From Pseudolabrys sp. (GTDB taxonomy: Bacteria; Pseudomonadota; Alphaproteobacteria; Rhizobiales; Xanthobacteraceae), in contig JAHCKG010000010.1 in NCBI GenBank assembly GCA_026125895.1, positions 78,652 to 142,651 on the forward strand: 64,000 nt of DNA, in the 5' to 3' direction. The stretch's first letter is position 1. Every line of letters starts with the position of its first letter. The position numbers and the translations under genes are program-made. Under the pieces are notes generated by a model. That model ran no database searches. It was not told the DNA's origin and saw only the letters and a list, made by a program, of their open reading frames with translations. Below are positions 1 to 8,917 of this stretch, in pieces.

Positions 1-1337
1 GCGCGGGCCAGCGGCTTGACGAAGATGCGCTGCGGCAGCGTCACCTCGCGCGGCTCGCTGGTGCCGACATTGCCCGCTTCATCGCGCACTGTGAGCGTCA
101 CCGTGACCTCGCTGCCGGCCCACGGATGTTCGGTCAGATCCTGCGTCGTCTGCGCCGCGCCGGCGCGCGTGCGCGCCTGCGGCAGCGTCAGCGGAAATTC
201 CGGCGCCGGGAACAAGGGATGCGGCGGCTTGGCGCCGTCCGCCTTCGCGTCACCGGCATTCTTCTTCGCGGCATCGTCCTTGAGCGCGAAGGTCGCCTTG
301 CCTTCGACGATGCCGTAATCGTCTTCCATCTTGTAGTCGAGCCGCAGCGCGCCGCGCGCCTGGCGCTCAGGGTCCTTGGTCAGTTCGACGGTCGGCGCGC
401 GGTCCGGAATCGCGGAGAAGGTCCAGACCGGTTCACGGCTGCCGACGCCTTGCAGCGTCACCGAGCCGTCGGTCTTGATGACGAAGCGCTGCTCGTCGGT
501 ACCGGCCGGCAGCACGTTCTTGGGATCCTGCGGCGCCGGTTCGATGCCGCCGACGCGCGCGGTGGTGAAAGATACCTGGCCGGTGGAGCGGACGATGAGC
601 TGGCTGCCCGCCGGCACCGATACCGGCGCGGCGGCGAGATTGGCCATGTCGGTGGTCTCGCCCGGCCGCAGACCTTGCAGCATCACCGGCGGACGCCCGG
701 TGTAGAGCGGCGGCGTCACCCAGGCGTCGATGCGGAAATTGGCGGGCGCGACCACGCCCTTCCAGTCGAAGGCGGCGGTGATGCGCTTCCAGCGTTCGCC
801 GCCGGCCGACACGAAAGCGGCGAAGACAAGCAGCAGAACCAGCGCGCGCAGCGCCATCGGATCGCGCAGCGACAGCCTCGGCTGCGGCCAGCCGGCCTTC
901 AGCTTCTCCGCCGACATCAGCGCGCGTTCGACATGCGCCTGCCACAGCGCCTGCGCCACCGGATCGGTGCGGTTGGCGGAAATGTTATCGGCGATCGCGG
1001 TAGCCGGACGGTGCGCGGCGCCACTGCTGCGATCGAGACGGCGCAGGCCTTCACGATCGGTCGGCACCCTGAGCCGGAACAGCGGGATCGCGGCAACCGC
1101 GAAGACAGCAACGAAACCGACGAGCCCGGCGATGCGGCCGAGCGGCGGCAAGGCCAGCCACAAACCCGCCCAGGACAGCGCGAGGAATAATCCGAGTGCC
1201 GTCGCCAGCGCGGCGAGCGCCGGCCACAGGCGTTCCCACAGCAGGCTGCCGCGCGCCCGTGAAATGGCGCGGCCGAGCATCAGGCGCGCGCGGTGCGGCC
1301 TTCCGTGTGTCGTTTGATCCTGTGCGTCCAAAGGCAC
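1..1337 (-). CDS. TIGR02302/DUF4175 family membrane protein (3' part outside window)
   Basis: This is the N-terminal part of a large protein of the TIGR02302/DUF4175 family, whose molecular function is not established; the C-terminus lies beyond base 1. The translation opens with a basic stretch and a family-typical LLWERLWP segment, then two hydrophobic helices (roughly residues 35-85) and another near residue 170. A long extracytoplasmic, Ig-like region rich in Pro/Thr/Val follows. The start is uncertain: GTG at 1337 gives the N-terminal length usual for the family, while an ATG at 1280 gives a 19-residue shorter product. It lies downstream of lysA on the same strand and may be the last gene of the argH-lysA operon. 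Confidence 0.8.
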   Translation of the reverse strand, partial: MPLDAQDQTTHGRPHRARLMLGRAISRARGSLLWERLWPALAALATALGLFLALSWAGLWLALPPLGRIAGLVGFVAVFAVAAIPLFRLRVPTDREGLRRLDRSSGAAHRPATAIADNISANRTDPVAQALWQAHVERALMSAEKLKAGWPQPRLSLRDPMALRALVLLLVFAAFVSAGGERWKRITAAFDWKGVVAPANFRIDAWVTPPLYTGRPPVMLQGLRPGETTDMANLAAAPVSVPAGSQLIVRSTGQVSFTTARVGGIEPAPQDPKNVLPAGTDEQRFVIKTDGSVTLQGVGSREPVWTFSAIPDRAPTVELTKDPERQARGALRLDYKMEDDYGIVEGKATFALKDDAAKKNAGDAKADGAKPPHPLFPAPEFPLTLPQARTRAGAAQTTQDLTEHPWAGSEVTVTLTVRDEAGNVGTSEPREVTLPQRIFVKPLAR

Positions 1338-1439
1338 TCCGCCGTCGCTACCGGGGCCAAAGAATCCTGCCGACTCTTTCAGGCTAACACGAAGCAAGCC
1401 CCAGGCCACGTAACAACGGCGTCAGGAGCCCGCGCGGGC

Positions 1440-2705
1440 TTAAAGCCAGTCCGGAAGGCGATCGAGCGCAATCAATTGGTCAACTTCAAGGCGTGGCCGC
1501 ACCAGCGCCCATTCGCCGTCCCTGACCAGCACTTCCGGCACCAAAGCGCGGGTATTGTAGGTTCCGGCCTGGACCGCACCATAAGCGCCGGCCGTCATGA
1601 CGGCCATGAGGTCGCCGCTGCGGGGTTCCGCCATCTCCCGGCCAAGGCCGAGGAAATCGCCGCTTTCGCAGACCGGACCGACCACATCGGCCCTGATCCG
1701 CGGCGCCGTCTCGGCCGGCAGCGTCACCGGCCGGATGGCGTGATAGGCCTCGTAAAGGGTCGGCCGGATCAGGTCATTCATGCCGGCATCGACGATGACG
1801 AAATGCTTGGCCTCGCCGTGCTTCACGAACAGCACCCGCGTCACCAGAATACCGGCATTGCCGACCAGCAGCCGGCCCGGCTCGAAAATCAGACGGCAGC
1901 CGAGGTCCTTGGTCGTCCGCTTGACGACGTCGGCGTAGGCATCCGGCAGCGGCGGCGGTTCGTTGTCGTCGCGATAGGGAATGCCGAGGCCGCCGCCGAA
2001 ATCGACATGCGAGATCGTGTGACCGTCGCCGCGCAAGGTGCCGACGAAGTCGGCGAGCAGGGCGAAGGCGTTGCCGAAGGGCTCGAGGTCGGTGATCTGG
2101 CTGCCGATGTGCATGTCGACGCCGGTCACTTCGATGCCCTTGAGCTTGGCGGCATGCGTGTAGACGTCGCGCGCGCGGCTGATCGGAATGCCGAACTTGT
2201 TCTCGGACTTGCCGGTCGCGATCTTGTGGTGGGTCTTGGCGTCGATATCCGGATTGACGCGCACCGAGACATGCGCAGTCCGTCCCTTCGCCGCGGCGAT
2301 CGAGGCAAGCAGATCGAGTTCGGGTTCTGATTCGACGTTGATGCAGAAGATGCCTTCGTCGAGCGCCAGCGCCAGTTCGGCGGCCGTCTTGCCGACGCCG
2401 GAGAACATGATTTTTTCCGGCGGAATGCCGGCGGCGCGGGCGCGCTTGAGTTCGCCGCCGGAGACGACATCGGCGCCGGCCCCTAACTTGGCCAGCGTCC
2501 TGATGACGGCCTGATTGGAATTCGCCTTCATCGCGTAACAGATCAGCGCGTCGGAGTCGGCGAAGGCCGAGGCGAACACTTTGTAGTGACGCTCAAGCGT
2601 CGCGGTCGAATAGCAATAGAACGGCGTGCCGACCTTCTCGGCCAGCGTGACGAGGTTCACCGCCTCGGCATGGAGGACGCCGTCGCGATAATCGAAATGA
2701 TTCAT
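1440..2705 (-). CDS. lysA: Diaminopimelate decarboxylase
   Basis: The protein decarboxylates meso-diaminopimelate to L-lysine, the last step of lysine biosynthesis, in the cytoplasm. At 421 aa it has the usual length. It is a fold-III PLP enzyme: an N-terminal alanine-racemase-like barrel with the CYAMKAN motif holding the PLP lysine (about residue 60), the glycine-rich HVDFGGGLGIPY segment that binds phosphate, and EPGR near residue 280. The active-site CESGD motif near residue 350 comes from the C-terminal beta domain. The start is ATG at 2705. It follows lptM on the same strand with a gap of about 50 bases, probably in one operon running from argH. Confidence 0.96.
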   Translation of the reverse strand: MNHFDYRDGVLHAEAVNLVTLAEKVGTPFYCYSTATLERHYKVFASAFADSDALICYAMKANSNQAVIRTLAKLGAGADVVSGGELKRARAAGIPPEKIMFSGVGKTAAELALALDEGIFCINVESEPELDLLASIAAAKGRTAHVSVRVNPDIDAKTHHKIATGKSENKFGIPISRARDVYTHAAKLKGIEVTGVDMHIGSQITDLEPFGNAFALLADFVGTLRGDGHTISHVDFGGGLGIPYRDDNEPPPLPDAYADVVKRTTKDLGCRLIFEPGRLLVGNAGILVTRVLFVKHGEAKHFVIVDAGMNDLIRPTLYEAYHAIRPVTLPAETAPRIRADVVGPVCESGDFLGLGREMAEPRSGDLMAVMTAGAYGAVQAGTYNTRALVPEVLVRDGEWALVRPRLEVDQLIALDRLPDWL

Positions 2706-2756
2706 CGGATTGACTTCTTGATCGCGGACTTATGACGCGCGCCGGCCGAGCGAAAA

Positions 2757-3035
2757 TTAGTTCAGGAGCTTGTCGAGGAAGATCGATTTCTTCTCGCCTT
2801 TCGGGGTCTCCATGGCGTCGTAGCCGGAACCGCCGCCACCACCGCCCATCGGCGACACACCGACCGGATTGAGCAGCGACGGGGTGGTGCCCTGCGCCGG
2901 CTGGGTCTCACCGGTCGCCGCAGCGCCCGGCGGCGGGTCGAGCGGGCCCTTGCGGCCGCAGGCGGCCAGCCCGAGCGTGAGGGCCAGTGCGCCGATCACG
3001 GCGAGGCGGAAAAAGGGGCGGTTTGATGCTGACAA
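2757..3035 (-). CDS. lptM: Small lipoprotein of the LptM (YifL) type
   Basis: A 92-aa lipoprotein. The N-terminus has a hydrophobic signal sequence (residues about 8-25) ending in the lipobox LAAC, followed directly by GRKGPLDPPP, the hallmark of the LptM/YifL family. In E. coli LptM assists oxidative maturation of the outer-membrane LPS translocon LptDE. The rest is low-complexity and glycine-rich. The start is a TTG preceded by GGAGAG at a good distance, which decides it over internal ATGs. The position directly upstream of lysA is typical of proteobacteria, where this gene has long been annotated simply as a lipoprotein. The exact LptD role in this organism is inference from the family. 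Confidence 0.85.
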   Translation of the reverse strand: MSASNRPFFRLAVIGALALTLGLAACGRKGPLDPPPGAAATGETQPAQGTTPSLLNPVGVSPMGGGGGGSGYDAMETPKGEKKSIFLDKLLN

Positions 3036-3101
3036 GCGGGGCTCTCCGAATACGGCCGGTATCTTACCAAAGCCGCGATAAAAGGCGAAATCGCGTCCTG
3101 T

Positions 3102-3347
3102 TCACTCGCTGGACCGGCGCGCCGCCAGCTTGCGTTCCGGGGCCTCGACACCGTGGAGCCGCTCGCGCTGGGCTTCGAGCCATACCAGCCGTTTGAAGGC
3201 ATCTTTCCGGAGATTGGAATTTGTCGCGGCATCGAACCGCCACTCGGCGCCGGCGATCAACAGGTTGAGCTCCGACAAAGACAGCTTTTCAGCTTCGGCG
3301 TCGGTATTGGCGCCACCCCGCAACCGCCCCCTGCTTGGCTCCGCCAC
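3102..3347 (-). CDS. Small conserved hypothetical protein between argH and lptM
   Basis: An 81-aa hydrophilic protein with no signal peptide or membrane segment. It has a predicted helical core (LSLSELNLLIAGAEW then KRLVWLEAQRERL) and a basic C-terminus. It starts with GTG one base after the argH stop codon, so it is probably translated by coupling to argH. It fits exactly between argH and lptM with no overlap, which favours a real gene over a chance frame. I recognise the general pattern as a small protein seen beside argH in related bacteria, but I know of no function. Confidence 0.6.
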   Translation of the reverse strand: MAEPSRGRLRGGANTDAEAEKLSLSELNLLIAGAEWRFDAATNSNLRKDAFKRLVWLEAQRERLHGVEAPERKLAARRSSE

Positions 3348-3348
3348 G

Positions 3349-4740
3349 TCACGCCCGCTCTTTTGCCAATTTCTTCAGCCAGCGCTTCGCCTGCGCCTTC
3401 ACGTTCTTCGGCGCGGTGCCGCCGTAGGAGACGCGGCTTTTTACCGAGCGATCGACCGACAGCACGCTGAACACGTCATCGGTGATTTTCGCCTCGACCG
3501 CCTGCATGTCGGCGAGCGGCAGGCGATGCAGCGGCACGCCCTTGGCCGAAGCCGCCGCAACGATGCGCCCTGTGATGTGATGCGCCTCGCGGAACGGAAT
3601 GTTGAAGGTCCGCACCAGCCAGTCGGCGAGATCGGTCGCAGTGGCGTAGCCGTCGCCGGCGGCCTTCTTCATCTTCGCCGTGTCGGGGACGAGATCGTTC
3701 ACCATGCCCGTCATCGCCGCGATGGCCAGCGACAGCGCGGACAAAGCGTCCATGACGCCTTCCTTGTCCTCCTGCATGTCCTTGGCATAAGCGAGCGGCA
3801 GGCCCTTCATGACGATGAGCAGACCGTTGAGCGCGCCGATGATGCGGCCGGCCTTGGCGCGCACCAGTTCGGCGGCGTCGGGGTTGCGCTTCTGCGGCAT
3901 GATCGACGAGCCGGTCGTGAACTTGTCCGACAGCTTGACGAGCCCGGTGAGCGGCGAGGTCCAGATGATGATCTCTTCGGCAAAGCGCGACAGATGCATC
4001 GCCGCGATCGAAGCGGCAGCGAGCGTCTCCAGCGCGAAGTCGCGATCGGACACAGCGTCCAGCGAATTGGCGGTCGGCCGGTCGAAGCCGAGCGAGGCCG
4101 CCGTCATGTCGCGGTCGAGATCGAACGAGGTGCCGGCGAGCGCGCCGGAGCCGAGCGGCGATTCATTGAGGCGCTTCCTGGCATCGGCGAAGCGGCCGCG
4201 GTCGCGCCCCGCCATCTCGACATAGGCCAGCAGATGATGACCGAAGGTCACCGGCTGCGCGGTCTGCAGATGCGTGAAGCCCGGCATCACGGTAGCCGCA
4301 TGATCGAGCGCCTTTTCGGCGAGCGCGATCTGGTAGGCGGCGAGCGCGGCATCGAGCGTGTCGATGGTGTCGCGCACCCACAGCTTGAAATCGGTCGCCA
4401 CCTGGTCGTTGCGCGAGCGCGCGGTGTGCAGGCGGCCGGCCGGCGCGCCAATCATGTCGGTGAGACGGCTCTCGACATTCATGTGGATGTCTTCGAGCGC
4501 GCGTTTGAAGGTAAACTTGCCCGTCTCGATCTCTGACAGGATCGTGTCTAGACCGTGAGCGATCTTTTTCGCATCGTCCGCCGCAATGATGCCTTGCTTG
4601 GCCAGCATGTCGGCATGGGCCTTGGAGGCAGCAATGTCCTGGCGGTAGAGATGCCGGTCGAAGTCGATGGAGGCGTTGATTTCCTCCATGATGGCATCGG
4701 GACCGGAGGCAAACCGCCCGCCCCACATTTTGTTGCTCAT
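3349..4740 (-). CDS. argH: Argininosuccinate lyase
   Basis: Cleaves argininosuccinate to arginine and fumarate, the final step of arginine synthesis. The 463-aa protein shows the full family pattern: MWGGRF at the N-terminus, [13 protein letters not shown] (about residue 107), [14 protein letters not shown] near residue 160, and the signature loop [12 protein letters not shown] near residue 280 containing the catalytic serine. It is the first gene of a minus-strand operon with a small ORF, lptM and lysA, and is divergent from tlpA with about 60 bases between the starts. This argH/tlpA arrangement is familiar from Bradyrhizobium. Confidence 0.97.
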   Translation of the reverse strand: MSNKMWGGRFASGPDAIMEEINASIDFDRHLYRQDIAASKAHADMLAKQGIIAADDAKKIAHGLDTILSEIETGKFTFKRALEDIHMNVESRLTDMIGAPAGRLHTARSRNDQVATDFKLWVRDTIDTLDAALAAYQIALAEKALDHAATVMPGFTHLQTAQPVTFGHHLLAYVEMAGRDRGRFADARKRLNESPLGSGALAGTSFDLDRDMTAASLGFDRPTANSLDAVSDRDFALETLAAASIAAMHLSRFAEEIIIWTSPLTGLVKLSDKFTTGSSIMPQKRNPDAAELVRAKAGRIIGALNGLLIVMKGLPLAYAKDMQEDKEGVMDALSALSLAIAAMTGMVNDLVPDTAKMKKAAGDGYATATDLADWLVRTFNIPFREAHHITGRIVAAASAKGVPLHRLPLADMQAVEAKITDDVFSVLSVDRSVKSRVSYGGTAPKNVKAQAKRWLKKLAKERA

Positions 4741-4800
4741 CGTGTCGCTCTAAACTCTGCCCTGTGACGTCCAGCCAACCTGCCGAACGCAAAACCGATC

Positions 4801-5481
4801 ATGACTGAAGCCAAACGCACCTTCGCCAAAAAACGCCTCGCCATGGTCGTGGCGGGAGGCATCGCCGGGGTGGCCGTCGGACTCGGCGGGGTATACGTGA
4901 TGACCACCTTGATAGGCAATAAAGGCGCTTCGGGCGCCAATGCCGCCTGCCGGCCGGCCGTGGAATTGGCGAAAAAGGTCGCGCCCTTCGCCCGCGGCGA
5001 GGTGGCGGCGGTCAACATGGCCAAGACGCCGCTCAAGGTGCCGACTCTGGCCTTCCATGACGCCACCGGCGCGGCGAAAACCCTCGACGACTTCCGCGGC
5101 AAGACCCTGCTCGTCAACCTGTGGGCGACCTGGTGCGTGCCGTGCCGCAAGGAGATGCCGGCGCTCGAGGCGCTGGAGCAGAAGAAGGGCAGCGCCGACT
5201 TCCAGGTGGTGGCGGTCAATATCGACACCCGCGACACCGACAAGCCGAAGACCTGGCTCAAGGAGATCGGCGTCGAGAAGCTCGCCTACTTTGCCGATCC
5301 GAATGCCAAGGTGTTCCAGGACCTCAAGGGCGTCGGCCGCGCCTTCGGCATGCCGACGACCATGCTGGTCGATCCGAGCGGCTGCGAGATCGGCACCATC
5401 GCCGGGCCGGCCGAATGGGCGAGCGAGGACGCGCTCAAGCTGATCGACGCCGCGGTTGCCGGCTCCAGGAAGGGCGGCTGA
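4801..5481 (+). CDS. tlpA: Thiol:disulfide interchange protein TlpA
   Basis: A membrane-anchored periplasmic thioredoxin of 226 aa. One transmembrane helix (residues about 14-37) is followed by a thioredoxin fold with the active-site WCVPC at about residue 112. The cis-proline loop GMPTT lies near residue 184. Two extra cysteines (NAACRP near residue 49 and SGCEIG near 195) match the additional structural disulfide known for TlpA. In Bradyrhizobium TlpA keeps SCO-type copper chaperones and cytochrome oxidase subunit II reduced for aa3 oxidase assembly. A SCO homologue is encoded at 13778-14380, a plausible partner. It is divergent from argH. Confidence 0.93.
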   Translation: MTEAKRTFAKKRLAMVVAGGIAGVAVGLGGVYVMTTLIGNKGASGANAACRPAVELAKKVAPFARGEVAAVNMAKTPLKVPTLAFHDATGAAKTLDDFRGKTLLVNLWATWCVPCRKEMPALEALEQKKGSADFQVVAVNIDTRDTDKPKTWLKEIGVEKLAYFADPNAKVFQDLKGVGRAFGMPTTMLVDPSGCEIGTIAGPAEWASEDALKLIDAAVAGSRKGG

Positions 5482-5500
5482 CGGCGCGGCTCCCCGCGCT

Positions 5501-5854
5501 TCACGTCGCGATATTCACCGAGCCGCCGTTCGAGACGTTGGCGAGCGAACTGGAGTTGTAGGCGCTCTGCGTGGCCATCAGCGTGGACTGCGCATCGGCC
5601 AGTTGCTGGTCGCGTGCGGCGGTGGCCGCCTTGATCTGCGCGCTCAGCCGCGTCACCGCCTTCTGCGCCGCGATATTCGCCATGCCGGAAATCTGGCTGG
5701 TCACGGCGCCGGTCAGCGCCGAGCCGAGCGCGGCGACCGTCGATTGCCGGGAGCTGGCGAAGTTCGCCAGGCGCGCCCGCTGCGCCTTGATATTCTGATA
5801 CGCCGAATTCTTCGCGTTCCAGCCGAACTGAACGCCGATGCGGTTGGTGATCAT
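5501..5854 (-). CDS. Hypothetical alanine/serine-rich helical protein
   Basis: A 117-aa protein with no recognised domain. The ATG at 5854 is preceded by a GGGGG run at close distance and was chosen over an upstream in-frame ATG (5971) that would overlap the promoter of the neighbouring gene. The sequence is Ala/Ser/Gln-rich and mostly predicted helix, including an amphipathic run (AAQKAVTRLSAQIKAATAAR) likely to form a coiled coil. It has no clear signal peptide. It stands alone, convergent with tlpA. The composition resembles flagellar-like or small phage-derived helical proteins, but nothing allows a functional call. Confidence 0.55.
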   Translation of the reverse strand: MITNRIGVQFGWNAKNSAYQNIKAQRARLANFASSRQSTVAALGSALTGAVTSQISGMANIAAQKAVTRLSAQIKAATAARDQQLADAQSTLMATQSAYNSSSLANVSNGGSVNIAT

Positions 5855-5962
5855 GTGGCCCCCATGACACCGGACACCCTGCGCCCCACTCCTTAACGGC
5901 ATTTTAGAAATCGGCCGCCGCGGCCTGCGCCCACTTGACGCACCCGGCCGCGGCTCTATACT

Positions 5963-5977
5963 TAACCACATGGTTTA
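5963..5977. promoter_or_regulatory. Candidate ArsR operator overlapping the start codon
   Basis: The imperfect palindrome TAACCACATGGTTTA covers the ATG of the ArsR gene. Sites of the AACCA-TGGTT type are common in front of ArsR/SRPBCC pairs, so autoregulation is a reasonable inference, not shown by the sequence alone. Confidence 0.35.
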
Positions 5978-6401
5978 CCATTCGCCCGCCTCGCTCGACC
6001 GCACCTTCGCCGCCCTCGCCGACCCGACGCGGCGGGCGCTGCTGGCGAGCCTGAGCGAGCGCGACGCGCTCAGCGTCAGCGAACTTGCCAGGCCCTTCGC
6101 CATGTCGCTGCCGGCGATCATGAAGCACCTCGACGTGCTCAAGGACGCCGGCCTCGTTACCCGCGAGAAGAGCGGCCGCATCGTGTCGTGCCGCCTGCGC
6201 GCCGAGCCGATGCACGAAGCCAACGAATGGCTGGGCCGCTACCAGCGCTTCTGGACCGACCGCCTCGATCAACTCGAAGCCTTATTGGAGAGTGATGAAT
6301 GGACACCGCCGTCGCCACAAAACCAAGCCTCACCATCAGGCGCCGCTTCAGGGCGCCGCCGGCGCGCGTCTTCAAAGCCTGGACGGAGCCCACGCAAATA
6401 G
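5970..6401 (+). CDS. ArsR-family transcriptional regulator
   Basis: A winged-helix repressor. Residues 8-90 are a typical ArsR HTH (TFAALADPTRRALLASL, then LPAIMKHLDVLKDAGLV as recognition helix, then wing KSGRIVSCRL). It lacks the cysteine metal-binding motif of metal-sensing ArsR proteins. This subfamily usually pairs with an SRPBCC/AHSA1 gene, as here. The usual protein ends near residue 110, but this frame runs about 35 residues further with a basic, Arg/Ser-rich tail. It overlaps the next CDS by 103 bases in another frame, so the tail may be a recent extension. A near-palindrome, AACCACATGGTTT, sits on the start codon and is a candidate autoregulatory operator. Confidence 0.85.
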   Translation: MVYHSPASLDRTFAALADPTRRALLASLSERDALSVSELARPFAMSLPAIMKHLDVLKDAGLVTREKSGRIVSCRLRAEPMHEANEWLGRYQRFWTDRLDQLEALLESDEWTPPSPQNQASPSGAASGRRRRASSKPGRSPRK

Positions 6402-7132
6402 CGCGCTGGTTCGGCCCAGGGAAGATCGACATTCTCGAAGCAGTGTTCGAGGCGCGCGCCGGCGGCCGCTTCTTCGTGCACGGCCGCTCGCCCGACAACG
6501 GCGAGGATCACCGCGTCGCCGGCGTCGTGCAGGAAGCCATCCCGAACGCGAAGGTCGTCTACACCTGGGCGTGGCAATCGACGCCGGAGCGGGAGTCGCT
6601 CGTCACCGTCGAGTTCAAGCCGGACGGCGAAGGCACGCTGCTCGTGCTGACGCATGAACAGTTCGCCGACGACGGCGCGCGCGATCGTCACAACATGGGC
6701 TGGACCGGCGCCCTGCTCAAGCTCGAGACCTTTCTGCATACCGACGGCGCGCCGCCGCCGCATGGCAAGTTCGTCTGGAACGAACTCAATACCCGCGACG
6801 TCGAAGCCGCCAAGAATTTTCTCGGCGCATCGCTGGGCTGGACCTTCGAGGCCAGTCCGATGCCGGGCTTCACCTACTGGATCATCAGACGAGGCGACGA
6901 GCGCATCGGCGGCATCTTCGACATGAACGCCAATGCCGCCTGCAAGGGCGTGCCGGAGCACTGGCTCACCTACATCGCCGTCGATGACGTCGATGCGCGG
7001 CTCAAGGCCGCGCTGGCGGCGGGCGCCAGGGAAGGCAGGCCGCCGCAGGACATTCCTGGCGTCGGCCGCATGGCGGTGCTGCAGCAACCCGGCGGCGCGA
7101 TGGTTGCCTGGCTCACACCGAAACCGATGTAA
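6299..7132 (+). CDS. SRPBCC (AHSA1)-VOC fusion protein
   Basis: A 277-aa two-domain protein. Residues about 10-145 are an AHSA1-type SRPBCC domain (RRFRAPPARVFKAWTEP, WFGPG, GGRFFVHGR, closing with HNMGWTGALLKLETFL), a hydrophobic-ligand binding cavity fold. Residues about 155-275 are a glyoxalase/bleomycin-resistance (VOC) domain beginning FVWNELNTRDVEAAKNFL. The two domains are usually separate genes; here they are joined by a short linker. Substrate unknown. It is translated from inside the 3' end of the ArsR gene and is followed by a GST gene 14 bases later, so the three genes probably form one operon controlled by the ArsR protein. Confidence 0.85.
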   Translation: MDTAVATKPSLTIRRRFRAPPARVFKAWTEPTQIARWFGPGKIDILEAVFEARAGGRFFVHGRSPDNGEDHRVAGVVQEAIPNAKVVYTWAWQSTPERESLVTVEFKPDGEGTLLVLTHEQFADDGARDRHNMGWTGALLKLETFLHTDGAPPPHGKFVWNELNTRDVEAAKNFLGASLGWTFEASPMPGFTYWIIRRGDERIGGIFDMNANAACKGVPEHWLTYIAVDDVDARLKAALAAGAREGRPPQDIPGVGRMAVLQQPGGAMVAWLTPKPM

Positions 7133-7146
7133 CGAGGACGACGATC

Positions 7147-7779
7147 ATGAAACTTCACGGATTTCCTCCATCGCCGCGCACCTGGGCGGCGCGCGCCGTC
7201 GCGGCGCAGCTCGGCATGCCGCTCGAGCTCGTCCTCGTCGATCTGTCCAAGGGGCAGCAGCATGCGCCGGACTATCGCGCCATCAACCCCACCGGCCGCG
7301 CGCCGACCTTGGTCGATGGCGACTTCGTGCTGTGGGAGACGACGGCGATCATGCAGTACCTCGCCGGGCAGAAGCCGAACACGCTGTGGCCGGACGATGC
7401 GCGCGTCCGCGCCGACATCGTGCGCTGGCAGAGCTGGACGCTGGCGCACTGGGAGAAAGACTCGTGCGTGCCCCTGGTGTTCGAGCGACTCGTCAAGCCG
7501 ATCCTCGGCGCCGGGCCGCCGGACGAAGCCGTCATCGCGCGCGCGCTCGAAAACTTTGCCCGCGACGCCAGAATCCTGGAAACGCACCTTGCCTCACAGC
7601 CCTACCTCGTCGGCCAGGCGCTGACGCTCGCCGACTTCTCGGTCGCGGGGCCGTTGGTCTACGCCCAGCAGGCCGGCATGCCGCTCGCCGATTATCCGAA
7701 GCTGTCGGAATGGTTCGCCCGCGTCTCGGCGCTGCCGTGCTGGAAGCAGACGGCGCCACAGCCCGCCGCGGCGGCGTGA
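7147..7779 (+). CDS. Glutathione S-transferase family protein
   Basis: A 210-aa cytosolic GST. The N-terminal thioredoxin-like domain (residues 1-78) shows the cis-Pro motif APTLVDGD and the glutathione-binding WETTAIMQYLA. The all-helical C-terminal domain contains YLVGQALTLADFSVA near residue 155, the conserved N-capping box. The layout resembles theta/phi-class bacterial GSTs. It follows the SRPBCC-VOC gene by 14 bases in the same direction, suggesting an operon for handling some electrophilic or aromatic compound, though no substrate can be named. A palindromic intergenic repeat begins just after its stop codon. Confidence 0.9.
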   Translation: MKLHGFPPSPRTWAARAVAAQLGMPLELVLVDLSKGQQHAPDYRAINPTGRAPTLVDGDFVLWETTAIMQYLAGQKPNTLWPDDARVRADIVRWQSWTLAHWEKDSCVPLVFERLVKPILGAGPPDEAVIARALENFARDARILETHLASQPYLVGQALTLADFSVAGPLVYAQQAGMPLADYPKLSEWFARVSALPCWKQTAPQPAAAA

Positions 7780-7783
7780 GGCA

Positions 7784-7919
7784 CTTGTCCCGGACGCGGC
7801 GCAGCACGAAGCGCAGCGCAGTGATGCGCCGCTGAGCCGGGACCTTACAATCGAATGAGTTCGTGATGGTCCCGGGTCTGCAGCGCACCACTCACGTGCT
7901 GCGCTGCGCCCGGGACAAG
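7784..7919. repeat. Palindromic intergenic repeat (family 1, copy 1)
   Basis: A 136-base element whose ends are complementary (CTTGTCCCGGACGCGGCG at the left, GCGCCCGGGACAAG at the right) with an internal complementary pair, CCGGGACC and GGTCCCGGG. A second element with the same outer ends and internal pair lies at 63561-63693. Dispersed palindromes of this sort are common in rhizobial intergenic regions. Confidence 0.7.
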
Positions 7920-7923
7920 AGCC

Positions 7924-8805
7924 TCAGCGCGTCGGGACCGGCTTGTCGCCGCGGTAGTCGTAGAAGCCGCGCTGCGTCTTGCGGCCGAGCCAGCCGGCTT
8001 CGACGTATTTCACCAGCAGCGGGCACGGACGGTACTTGGAGTCCGCCAGCCCCTCGTGCAGCACCTGCATGACCGAGAGACAGGTGTCGAGACCGATGAA
8101 GTCGGCGAGTTCGAGCGGGCCCATCGGGTGGTGCGCGCCGAGGCGCATCGCGGTGTCGATCGCCTCGACGTTGCCGACGCCTTCATACAGCGTGTAGATC
8201 GCCTCGTTGATCATCGGCAGCAGGATGCGGTTGACGATGAAGGCCGGGAAATCCTCCGACACCGCGATGGTCTTATGCAGCGTGCGGACGAAATCCTTCG
8301 AGGTCTCGAAGGTGGCGTCGTCGGTGGCAATGCCGCGGATGACCTCCACCAGCTCCATGAGCGGCACCGGATTCATGAAGTGAATGCCGATGAAACGCTC
8401 CGGGCGATCGGTCGTCGCGGCAAGGCGCGTGATCGAGATCGACGAGGTATTGGTGGCTAGAATGGCTTCCGGCTTCAGCGACTGGCAAAGCTCGGCGTAA
8501 ATCTTGCGCTTTGCCTCTTCCTTTTCGATCGCCGTCTCGATGACGAGATCGCAGGTGCCGAGGTCCTCGTATTTCTCGGCGACGCCGATGCGCCCGAGCG
8601 CCGACTTGCGGTCCTCCTCGGTGATGGTCTTCTTGGAGACCTGCTTGGCCATGTTGCCGTTGATCGTGGCCATGCCGGCCTTGATGCGGTCGGCCGAGAT
8701 GTCGTTGAGCTTCACGTCGTAGCCGGCCAGCGCGCAGACATGGGCGATGCCGTTGCCCATCTGGCCCGCGCCGATTACCCCGACAGTTTTTATAGTAGCG
8801 GCCAT
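7924..8805 (-). CDS. 3-hydroxybutyryl-CoA dehydrogenase
   Basis: NAD(P)-dependent oxidation/reduction between 3-hydroxybutyryl-CoA and acetoacetyl-CoA, used in fatty-acid, PHB or butyrate metabolism. The protein (293 aa from the chosen start) has the Rossmann dinucleotide motif GVIGAGQMGNGIA at the N-terminus and IATNTSSISITRLA near residue 115. The signature HFMNPVPLMELVEVI near residue 140 contains the catalytic histidine, and the C-terminal helical domain has NRILLPMINEA and GPLELADFIGLDT. The start MAATIK (8805) was preferred over an ATG 21 bases upstream because the family begins there and GGA precedes it. It lies next to etfA/etfB, as often in these bacteria. Confidence 0.93.
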   Translation of the reverse strand: MAATIKTVGVIGAGQMGNGIAHVCALAGYDVKLNDISADRIKAGMATINGNMAKQVSKKTITEEDRKSALGRIGVAEKYEDLGTCDLVIETAIEKEEAKRKIYAELCQSLKPEAILATNTSSISITRLAATTDRPERFIGIHFMNPVPLMELVEVIRGIATDDATFETSKDFVRTLHKTIAVSEDFPAFIVNRILLPMINEAIYTLYEGVGNVEAIDTAMRLGAHHPMGPLELADFIGLDTCLSVMQVLHEGLADSKYRPCPLLVKYVEAGWLGRKTQRGFYDYRGDKPVPTR

Positions 8806-8917
8806 TTCTGATCCGATGTGTTCCATGCCCCCGCTGAGGCAATCCCCGTCCGAACCCCGTTTCTACGACGAACTGCGGGATGACGCCACAGACGCGATGA
8901 ACGGGCGTTGAACGGCC

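Noticed and set aside
3130-4536. 468-codon frame antisense to argH
   Set aside because: No motif; argH is unmistakable on the other strand.
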